21,851 nt of DNA from Psychroflexus sp. (GTDB taxonomy: Bacteria > Bacteroidota > Bacteroidia > Flavobacteriales > Flavobacteriaceae), in contig PXBV01000114.1 in NCBI GenBank assembly GCA_003565575.1, positions 1 through 21,851 on the forward strand, in the 5' to 3' direction. The notes under the pieces were generated by a model, which was not told the origin of the DNA, did not search any database, and saw only the letters and a program-made list of their open reading frames with translations. The position numbers were made by a program, and so were the translations under genes. Below are positions 1-5,325 of the stretch, piece by piece. The stretch's first letter is position 1, and the number at the start of each line of letters is the position of its first letter.

Positions 1-299
1 TCCTTCATGATGCGAACGGGATAGGTGATGTCTTGTAAGGAGTAACCTTCGTAAAAGTGAAAACGTCCCTGCATGACTACAACTTTTTTGCCAGCCAGAG
101 TTCCATAGATGAATTTGCCTTGATGAAACTCTACCGTAGCAGTTGGGAAATGTGGAATGTGGTTGTAGCTTATCTCTTTTTTGATGTCGATGTGGTCTAT
201 GAGTTTTCCTAAGCCAGTACCTAGGATGATACCAATCTGTGGGGAATCAAATCCCTTTTCTTGAAGGTAATTTACTGTTTTGTCTAGCCTGTCTTTCAT
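1..299 (-). CDS. Purine nucleoside phosphorylase, N-terminal part (runs off the left edge)
   Basis: Translating the minus strand from the ATG at 299-297 gives 99 codons that stay open to the window edge, so the C-terminal two thirds are missing. The fragment has the marks of trimeric class I purine nucleoside phosphorylase: the phosphate-binding loop LGTGLG (residues 26-31) and MQGRFHFYEGY (76-86). The family cleaves purine nucleosides with phosphate into free base and pentose 1-phosphate in the cytosol. The start overlaps the stop of the upstream DUF2064 gene by four bases (ATGA, 296-299), so the two are probably translationally coupled. Because it sits in an arsenosugar operon, I infer that its substrate may be the arsenic-carrying adenosine made by ArsS rather than only ordinary purine nucleosides. 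A plain housekeeping enzyme remains possible. Confidence 0.9.
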   Translation of the reverse strand, partial: MKDRLDKTVNYLQEKGFDSPQIGIILGTGLGKLIDHIDIKKEISYNHIPHFPTATVEFHQGKFIYGTLAGKKVVVMQGRFHFYEGYSLQDITYPVRIMK

Positions 300-919
300 A
301 GGTGTTTGTTTTTAAATTCTTTTGGTAGGTAATGGTGAAATTCTGGATGTTTTTTTAGGTCTTCTAGGGTGTCAATATCAGTTTTGGTTTCTAGTAAAGC
401 TACGTTTAAGCTTTTCAAGTCCTCCAAAGTGTTTTTTAGAACCGTGTTGGTGCTCCAAGCCTTATCTAGAAATGCTTCTTTATACAAGGAGTTCATGCCC
501 ATTAAGTAGTAACCGCCATCGTTTGCTGGGCCAAAGACCACGTCTTTGTCTTCTAATTGTTGAAATGCTTCCTCAATATCACGCGGCTCTAGCTCCATTA
601 AGTCGCTGCCAACAATGCAGATTTTAGAATAACCTTGAGCAAATCCCCACTCAAAAGCGGCCTGCATTTTTTGTCCTAAATGTCCTTGACTTTGAACTTG
701 TTTTATAAATAAAGCATCATCCCAAAAATCTTGAGTTTGAATCTTTTTTGAATAAAAAACTACTCTGTTTACGTCTACCTTTCCAATTGTTTTTGCTGTG
801 TGTTGGATTAGTGCTTTGTAAACTTGGAGTGCTTTTTCATTCCCAATACTTTTTGCTAAACGCGTTTTGCATTTGCCAAGTTCTGGGTTTTTTGTAAAAA
901 CGATTACTAGATTTTCCAT
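296..919 (-). CDS. TIGR04282/DUF2064 family GT-A-fold transferase, canonical copy
   Basis: This 207-residue cytosolic protein belongs to the DUF2064 (TIGR04282, rSAM/selenodomain-associated transferase) group, which has a GT-A nucleotide-sugar-transferase fold related to MobA/CofC-like nucleotidyltransferases. The family's motifs are intact: the N-terminal nucleotide loop NPELGKCKTRL (residues 11-21), the metal-binding-type GSD (104-106) and GPANDGGYYLMG (130-141). The frame is open up to 958, but I start at 919 because the conserved sheet begins at MENLVIVFTK and this ATG overlaps the stop of the rhodanese gene (TGATG, 917-921), a coupling arrangement. Its stop overlaps the start of the phosphorylase gene. 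Such proteins recur beside arsM/arsS. Activation or transfer of the arsenoribosyl unit is a reasonable inference, but the reaction is not shown by sequence. Confidence 0.88.
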   Translation of the reverse strand: MENLVIVFTKNPELGKCKTRLAKSIGNEKALQVYKALIQHTAKTIGKVDVNRVVFYSKKIQTQDFWDDALFIKQVQSQGHLGQKMQAAFEWGFAQGYSKICIVGSDLMELEPRDIEEAFQQLEDKDVVFGPANDGGYYLMGMNSLYKEAFLDKAWSTNTVLKNTLEDLKSLNVALLETKTDIDTLEDLKKHPEFHHYLPKEFKNKHL

Positions 920-1416
920 CAATACACCTTTTGTCCTTTTTCTAAATATCTGCTCCAAAATCTATCATATGCATGAATTTTTTGAGTTGGTTTTCCTTGT
1001 TGATTATAAACGGGATATCCTTGATTTACCCAATCAAAAATACCTCCATATAGGTTGAATACGTTTTTGAAGCCGGCTTCTTGAAGCTTTTCGCCAATTT
1101 GTTCAGACCTAACTCCAATGGAGCAATACACCACAATGGTATCTTGCTTTTTGATTTTATGCTGAATCTGATTCAGATTAAACTCTTCATGTCCTGTATA
1201 GATTGCGTTTTGAAGGTGACTGATGCTGAATTCTGATGCTTCTCTAGTGTCTAATAGCTTTATGTTTTGATGTGTATTCTGAAGGTGAATTAATTCTTCA
1301 ACACTGATGTAGTCCACTGAATTTGAATTGTATTTTTTAAGTACATCATCCAATTTAGTTTGAGAAAAACTTAATACAGAGAATAGAAGTAGCAAGCTGT
1401 AATAATTCAAATTCAT
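919..1416 (-). CDS. Exported single-domain rhodanese-like sulfurtransferase
   Basis: The 165-residue product starts with a short hydrophobic signal sequence (residues 1-18, ending in SFSQ), so it is probably secreted to the periplasm; there is no lipobox cysteine. A single rhodanese domain covers about residues 33-135, with LLDTREASEF (54-63) in the usual DxR position and the active loop CSIGVR (98-103) followed by S. The loop is CX4R, the six-residue size of sulfurtransferases; arsenate reductase Acr2 and Cdc25-type enzymes have CX5R. The domain should therefore carry a persulfide on C98 and transfer sulfur. A basic, aromatic tail follows (about 140-165). It lies between arsM and the DUF2064 gene with a one-base stop/start overlap downstream, so it belongs to the arsenosugar operon. 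What it donates sulfur to is unknown; a thiolated arsenical is a speculation. Confidence 0.88.
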   Translation of the reverse strand: MNLNYYSLLLLFSVLSFSQTKLDDVLKKYNSNSVDYISVEELIHLQNTHQNIKLLDTREASEFSISHLQNAIYTGHEEFNLNQIQHKIKKQDTIVVYCSIGVRSEQIGEKLQEAGFKNVFNLYGGIFDWVNQGYPVYNQQGKPTQKIHAYDRFWSRYLEKGQKVY

Positions 1417-1486
1417 TTCGATTTGCTTTTTTTAAATGTTGAGGTAGATTCTTTAAAAACTAAAACTTTTCTGAGTCTATTACAGT

Positions 1487-2455
1487 TTAACAACAACCAC
1501 CTCCATCATAATGAAATGTAGATTCACTAATGAATATATCATCTCTTCCTAAGGCTGTGAGGGCGTTGGCCGTTTTGTCACAAATGGCCAGGGGTTGATT
1601 TTGTAATAAAACATGACCTTTTCCATCATCCAAAAATGATTCGTCTCCATAGTATATAGCGGTCTTTCCCGTAAAAATACATGGGCCGTCCTCTGGCATC
1701 GGATCCTTAATGGCGGCTACTTCTACGGATTCTATGTAAATTAATTCATCCGTAGGGTAGTGTTTTGGGTCTAAAACGCGATAGGGTTTTCTTGCCCTTA
1801 TTTCAATAGTGCCAAAACCGACGTCGGTAAGTGCTTTTATGTACTCTGCAAGTGGTAAACTACCGCTGAGGCAAAGCGCTCTTAGTTTATCATCATTTCT
1901 TAAGGCGTTATTCATGTCTTGCTCACAGGTAGGATCACTCATTACTAATTTGCCGTTGGGTTTCAGTACGCGATACATTTCTTCAATGGCTTTTTTGAGA
2001 TCCTGAGCTTTAAAGATATTGAACAGGCAATTTTGAGCAGCTACATCTATGCTGTTGTCTTCAACAGGAAGATGAAGGGCGTCTCCTTTTTTAAGACTTA
2101 CAAAGTCACTTTTAAACCAAGGGTTCAATTCTTCGGCTATTTTAAAGTTTTTGCTGGAGGCCTCTAGCATTTCGTCTACGCTGTCTATTCCTATCACTCC
2201 ATCTTTTTGACGATTGAAGTACGCAAATTGCAATAATTCCATGCCGCCGCCTACACCTACGTAAAGCATCTTGGGGTTGTTGGATAAATCTCTGGCATGC
2301 ACGGTGCTTCCACAACCATAATTCATTTCCTGCATTATTTTAGGAATTTTCAAGCCTGGTAGCTCCCAAATGGGATTGGTAGTGCAGCAGAGTCCTACAT
2401 CTGGAGTGAGTGCCGCCTCTTTGTAAACCTCTCGAGTGGTTTCTAAATAACTCAT
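1487..2455 (-). CDS. arsM: Arsenosugar biosynthesis arsenite methyltransferase ArsM
   Basis: This is a 322-residue class I S-adenosylmethionine methyltransferase of the ArsM subfamily found beside arsS. The SAM-binding motif is LYVGVGGGMELL (residues 64-75), the acidic end of strand two is GIDSVDEML (89-97), and the post-motif region DPTCEQD (174-180) follows. The role is stepwise methylation of As(III) to mono- and dimethylarsenite in the cytosol. Ten cysteines are visible, including C48 and C177 in conserved-looking contexts and two vicinal pairs: C23-C24 near the N-terminus and C321-C322 as the last two residues after three glycines. Which of these bind arsenic cannot be told here. The length is typical of the subfamily. 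It follows arsS after 19 bases, so the two are co-transcribed and ArsM would supply the ArsS substrate. Confidence 0.95.
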   Translation of the reverse strand: MSYLETTREVYKEAALTPDVGLCCTTNPIWELPGLKIPKIMQEMNYGCGSTVHARDLSNNPKMLYVGVGGGMELLQFAYFNRQKDGVIGIDSVDEMLEASSKNFKIAEELNPWFKSDFVSLKKGDALHLPVEDNSIDVAAQNCLFNIFKAQDLKKAIEEMYRVLKPNGKLVMSDPTCEQDMNNALRNDDKLRALCLSGSLPLAEYIKALTDVGFGTIEIRARKPYRVLDPKHYPTDELIYIESVEVAAIKDPMPEDGPCIFTGKTAIYYGDESFLDDGKGHVLLQNQPLAICDKTANALTALGRDDIFISESTFHYDGGGCC

Positions 2456-2474
2456 TTTCTGATTTTTTTTGGGG

Positions 2475-3527
2475 TTAAACTACACTTCCTTGGCAAGAGC
2501 TACCTGCGCCAGCAGTGCAGCCATAGCAATGTTGAGAAATGCAAATGGTTCTGTCTTGCAGTTGGTCTTCGTTGTAATCTTTGATGTGCTGTATCCGGCT
2601 GTTTACTTTCATTTCTAACATTTGATTGAAATCACAATCGTATAACCAACCATCCCAACTTACAGAAAGGGTATTTCTGCACATTACATTTTTAACGGCA
2701 GCTGGATTGTAGGCATCTACAAGCTTATACATATAATCTTCATAATTATTTGATGCAATGAGGTAATCCAAATACCTTGAAATTGGCAGGTTGGTAATGG
2801 TGAATAAACTATTGAATTCAATCCCAAAATCTTCTTTTAAAGCGATTTTAAAATCCTGTTCCAAAGCCTCTTGATTGGATGGTAAAAATGCACCTGAGGG
2901 ATTGTAAACCAAGTCCAACTTAAGTTTAGAATTTGGCATTCCATAACCTACTGCATTCAACTCTTGTAATGCTTTTATAGATTTATCAAAAACGCCTTCA
3001 CCACGTTGTTTGTCTGTTTTTCCTCTTGTCCAGTGGGGCATGGAACTTACAACGTGTACATTGTGTTTTTTAAAGAATTGAGGCAAATCGTAGTACTTCT
3101 TATTTGCTCTTATGATGGTAAGATTTGACCTCACAATAAAGTCCTTTACACCTAGTTTGGCAGCCTCTTTCACAAACCAACGAAAGTTGGGATTCATTTC
3201 TGGTGCACCACCGGTCAAGTCGAGTGTATGAGCGGATGTAGATTTAATCACTTCCAGACACTGTAGCATAGTGTCTTTGGTCATGATTTCCTTTCGATCC
3301 GGTCCAGCATCTACGTGGCAATGTTCACAAACTTGATTACACATATATCCGAGATTGAGCTGTAGGATTTCAAGAGATTTTGGCTTTAGCGGGAAATCAT
3401 TGATCTTTTCTAATTGATTTTTAAAGGTAGGGAGCTCATTATTAAAAATTCCATTGGAAAGGAATTTAAGCTGCTCTTCCGCTTTTGCCATCAATTTTTT
3501 TCTAGCTAGCAGAGATTTCGTTGCCAT
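2475..3527 (-). CDS. arsS: Arsenosugar biosynthesis radical SAM protein ArsS
   Basis: The 350-residue protein has the radical SAM [4Fe-4S] motif CNQVCEHC (C63, C67, C70), followed by LTGGAPE (about 104-110), the GGEP-like SAM contact. A cysteine-rich C-terminus (C329, C334, C337, C345, in CISQHCYGCTAGAG and SSCQG) marks the 'radical SAM/Cys-rich domain' family now called ArsS and could hold a second cluster or bind arsenic. The known reaction joins the 5'-deoxyadenosyl group of SAM to dimethylarsenite, giving 5'-deoxy-5'-dimethylarsinoyl-adenosine, the arsenosugar precursor. The frame starts at a clear ATG and is full length. It lies 50 bases after the peroxidase-like gene and 19 before arsM, matching the usual gene pair. 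Function is assigned by family, with strong neighbour support. Confidence 0.95.
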   Translation of the reverse strand: MATKSLLARKKLMAKAEEQLKFLSNGIFNNELPTFKNQLEKINDFPLKPKSLEILQLNLGYMCNQVCEHCHVDAGPDRKEIMTKDTMLQCLEVIKSTSAHTLDLTGGAPEMNPNFRWFVKEAAKLGVKDFIVRSNLTIIRANKKYYDLPQFFKKHNVHVVSSMPHWTRGKTDKQRGEGVFDKSIKALQELNAVGYGMPNSKLKLDLVYNPSGAFLPSNQEALEQDFKIALKEDFGIEFNSLFTITNLPISRYLDYLIASNNYEDYMYKLVDAYNPAAVKNVMCRNTLSVSWDGWLYDCDFNQMLEMKVNSRIQHIKDYNEDQLQDRTICISQHCYGCTAGAGSSCQGSVV

Positions 3528-3577
3528 TTTAAAGTGGTTTTAAAAGTTAAAGTAGAGTAGTAGTCTATTACCAAACA

Positions 3578-3913
3578 TCAATGACTCAACTTATCATATT
3601 TTTTCATCATTTGAGTGGCGTGTACCAGTGTTGCGCCAGATTCAATAGCTGCACCAGCATGTACAGCTTCCATCATTTCTTCTTTAGTGATACCTCTTTG
3701 CAAACCATCTTGTGTGTAGGCATCAATACAATATGGACATTTTACCACGTGGGAAACGGCTAAGGCTATGAGTGATTTTTCACGTTCAGAGAGTGCTCCT
3801 TTTTCAAACACTTTTCCGTAGTAATCAAAAAATTTGGTGCCTACTTCTTCGCTCCATTCGGTAATTTTTGGAAATTTTCTCAAGTCTTTTGGATCATAAT
3901 AAGAGTCTGACAT
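3578..3913 (-). CDS. Arsenosugar biosynthesis-associated peroxidase-like protein (AhpD/CMD fold)
   Basis: This small all-helical protein (111 residues) belongs to the AhpD/carboxymuconolactone decarboxylase superfamily. It carries the redox-type motif CPYC (C59, C62) in HVVKCPYCIDAY, with the upstream helix REKSLIALAVSH. In AhpD itself a glutamate 12 residues before the first cysteine and a histidine four after the second form the proton relay; here those positions are S47 and Y66, so only the dithiol is kept. A subfamily of such proteins is annotated as arsenosugar biosynthesis-associated, always next to arsS. It might protect or reduce oxygen-sensitive arsenic(III) intermediates or the ArsS cluster, but no substrate is established. 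It is full length and in line with arsS 50 bases downstream; a palindrome lies just upstream of its start. Confidence 0.9.
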   Translation of the reverse strand: MSDSYYDPKDLRKFPKITEWSEEVGTKFFDYYGKVFEKGALSEREKSLIALAVSHVVKCPYCIDAYTQDGLQRGITKEEMMEAVHAGAAIESGATLVHATQMMKKYDKLSH

Positions 3914-3928
3914 GTATAAATGGTTTAT

Positions 3929-3944
3929 AAGGAGAAGTCTCCTT
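3929..3944. promoter_or_regulatory. Perfect inverted repeat upstream of the peroxidase-like gene
   Basis: The 16 bases AAGGAGAAGTCTCCTT form two perfect 7-base arms separated by two bases. The site lies in the 72-base spacer between the divergent DUF2064 gene and the peroxidase-like gene, ending 15 bases from the latter's ATG. No T-run follows on the minus strand, so it is not a terminator. It could be an operator for a dimeric repressor, or in the mRNA a six-base-pair hairpin with a four-base loop near the start codon. I see no second copy of the full palindrome in the window. The function is inferred only from position and symmetry. Confidence 0.4.
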
Positions 3945-3985
3945 GGGTTTATTGATAATTGAAATAAATTAAAAAGATTCAGAAT

Positions 3986-4660
3986 TTAATCCAATAGCGG
4001 TGGAGCTTTGTTTTGAAAAGTACTTAAAATACTGTATTTTAAAGTCAAAGAATGCGTTTTGAAATTAGAAACTACAAGGATTTGCAGGCTTTTTAATAAC
4101 AAAATAACATCAGTATAAAGTTCTCTTGTCAACTTTAGTAATCTAGTAAAATCTCTTTGGTTATCAATGTCACTTAAGGTAGGAGTAAAGCCAATTTCAG
4201 TCTCTTTTTGAAGTAATTGAATCATTTCTGAGCTTACTTTAGCAGTATTCCAGGAGAGATTCAGAAATTTATTGTAGTTGAAGCTTTGCTTTTTTAGCCC
4301 TAAAAGATAAAAACCGCCGTCTAAAGATTTGCCTAAACAATTTTTTTCAGAATTCAGACAGTTAATGCAGTATTGTAGGTGTTTGATTTTGAGCTGTGGA
4401 CAGTCATTTCCTAAGATGATCAGTTTAGAGAATCCTCGATTGAATGTATCGGCTATTGCATTACAAAACTTCTCACCAAACGAAGCACCCCTTTGATTTT
4501 GCTCATCAACTACAATTACATTGAGTCCAGTTTTGCGACTGATTTTTAAAAGTCGTTTTTCTTGCAGTTGAAAAAAATCTAAACTCCTTGAAAACGACTT
4601 GTAGTTACTTTCTACATGTGCAGATCTGGAAAAAATAAGAATTGTAGTGTCTTTGGTCAT
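3986..4660 (-). CDS. Divergent DUF2064-family protein (degenerate GT-A paralogue)
   Basis: This 224-residue protein aligns by eye with the second DUF2064 protein at 296-919, but unevenly. The central LGNDCPQL (83-90) matches GSDxxxL, GKSLDGGFYLLG (110-121) matches the GPANDGGYYLMG block, and SWNT and SDID also have counterparts. The N-terminal nucleotide loop with KTRL is gone, replaced by FSRSAHVESNYKSFS (10-24). A tail of about 45 residues follows the shared domain. It is probably a diverged paralogue with altered or no nucleotide binding, perhaps a partner of the canonical copy. It leads the arsenosugar gene string, 72 bases before the peroxidase-like gene. Only the family membership is seen; enzymatic activity is doubtful. 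Confidence 0.78.
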   Translation of the reverse strand: MTKDTTILIFSRSAHVESNYKSFSRSLDFFQLQEKRLLKISRKTGLNVIVVDEQNQRGASFGEKFCNAIADTFNRGFSKLIILGNDCPQLKIKHLQYCINCLNSEKNCLGKSLDGGFYLLGLKKQSFNYNKFLNLSWNTAKVSSEMIQLLQKETEIGFTPTLSDIDNQRDFTRLLKLTRELYTDVILLLKSLQILVVSNFKTHSLTLKYSILSTFQNKAPPLLD

Positions 4661-4691
4661 AATCTTTTGGATTATCTACGCATCAAATAGC

Positions 4692-4749
4692 AGTTCGGTT
4701 TAAAAATAAGTACAATTATTAAAATATCAGTAAAGAATGGATTGCTAAA
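4692..4749 (-). other. Spacer before the arsenosugar genes; possible weak promoter
   Basis: The 89 bases between the SPOR gene and the divergent DUF2064 gene (4661-4749) are AT-rich. On the minus strand there is a TTG (4715-4713), then 21 bases, then GCTATTTG (4691-4684), which keeps only the TTTG half of the Bacteroidetes -7 consensus. It is the best candidate I find for an arsenosugar operon promoter, but it is weak, and read-through from the SPOR gene is equally possible. No hairpin terminator is visible after the SPOR gene. Confidence 0.2.
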
Positions 4750-5127
4750 CTACTTGCTTGGTCTTATAATGAGCGTATTAGGGTAATCAGACCTTATTGA
4801 CTCAAAAACGCGGTCCGCTTGAATTCTGTTTCTAAAGTTCCCTACCCAGATCTTGTAATATGGGGTTTGGTAAATAATTTTAGAACTTATATCGAGTTCG
4901 AGCTTCTTGAATTCTTTAAGGGTATCTTCTGCTTCCTCTAAACTGCCAGAATAAATTTGTAACTTATAGGTGCTTCTTATTTCATTGCTGGCTTCTAATT
5001 TATGCTTTTCTACAATTAATTCTTGAACTGTGTTGAGTTGAGCAGAAGATAATTTTTGTGCATTCATGAATTTTGTTTGAAAAAAAAGACAAACTAGCGA
5101 AGAAAGTAAAATTAAATTTTTGTGCAT
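4750..5127 (-). CDS. Secreted SPOR-domain protein
   Basis: The 125-residue product has a signal peptide (MHKNLILLSSLVCLFF then NAQ at about 22-24) and a SPOR domain in the second half, from YKLQIYSG to the end, including PYYKIWVGNFRNR and a final IIRPSK. SPOR domains bind peptidoglycan lacking stem peptides, so the protein should sit in the periplasm at the cell wall. The frame is open up to 5208, but I start at 5127: that Met begins a proper signal peptide, and a promoter element (5144-5151) lies inside the longer version. It is divergent from the respiratory operon and heads the minus arm. It has no obvious link to arsenic chemistry and is probably an independent small gene. Confidence 0.85.
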   Translation of the reverse strand: MHKNLILLSSLVCLFFQTKFMNAQKLSSAQLNTVQELIVEKHKLEASNEIRSTYKLQIYSGSLEEAEDTLKEFKKLELDISSKIIYQTPYYKIWVGNFRNRIQADRVFESIRSDYPNTLIIRPSK

Positions 5128-5143
5128 TGATGTAGATTTATAA

Positions 5144-5151
5144 CAAATGTA
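5144..5151 (-). promoter_or_regulatory. Bacteroidetes -7 element (TACATTTG) for the SPOR gene
   Basis: On the minus strand TACATTTG fits the Bacteroidetes consensus TAnnTTTG exactly and lies 16 bases before the ATG at 5127. No TTG is present at the usual 17-23 base distance; the nearest upstream TTG is only 11 bases away. The match supports the shorter start of the SPOR gene but is a half-promoter on its own. Confidence 0.45.
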
Positions 5152-5251
5152 CATTTTACCTCCAAGATAAGCCTTAAATTCTAATTTAGAAAGATTATAA
5201 ATTGACATTTAACACATGTGGATATTCCAAAAACGCTCCTTAAGTGTTACT

Positions 5252-5284
5252 TTTGTAGTCAATTTTTTGATGCTTGTACCTTTG
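5252..5284 (+). promoter_or_regulatory. Promoter of the act-cta respiratory operon
   Basis: A TTTG at 5252-5255 (-33 element) and TACCTTTG at 5277-5284 (-7 element, exact TAnnTTTG) are separated by 21 bases, the spacing of the Bacteroidetes primary sigma factor consensus. Transcription should begin near 5290, giving a leader of about 35 bases before the actA ATG at 5326. A second TAnnTTTG (TACTTTTG, 5248-5255) overlaps the -33 element and lacks a good partner. Confidence 0.65.
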
Positions 5285-5325
5285 TATTGTGGGCATCTCA
5301 TTGAAAATAGGTTAATTATATTTAT

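Noticed and set aside
322..627. Plus-strand open frame opposite the DUF2064 gene
   Set aside because: It lies fully antisense to a well-supported gene, and its Cys/Leu/Ser-rich translation matches no family.
920..958. Longer N-terminus of the canonical DUF2064 protein (MEQIFRKRTKGVL)
   Set aside because: It would overlap the rhodanese gene by 40 bases, and the conserved fold starts at the ATG at 919, which shows a TGATG coupling.
3540..3577. Possible promoter before arsS (TTTG, then TACTTTAA on the minus strand)
   Set aside because: The -7 part lacks the final TG of TAnnTTTG, and arsS is close behind the peroxidase-like gene, so co-transcription is simpler.
5128..5208. Longer N-terminus of the SPOR protein
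   Set aside because: It would place a non-secretory stretch before a clear signal peptide and contains the TACATTTG promoter element.
5213..5220. CACATGTG palindrome in the divergent spacer
   Set aside because: An 8-base palindrome is common by chance and does not line up with either promoter.
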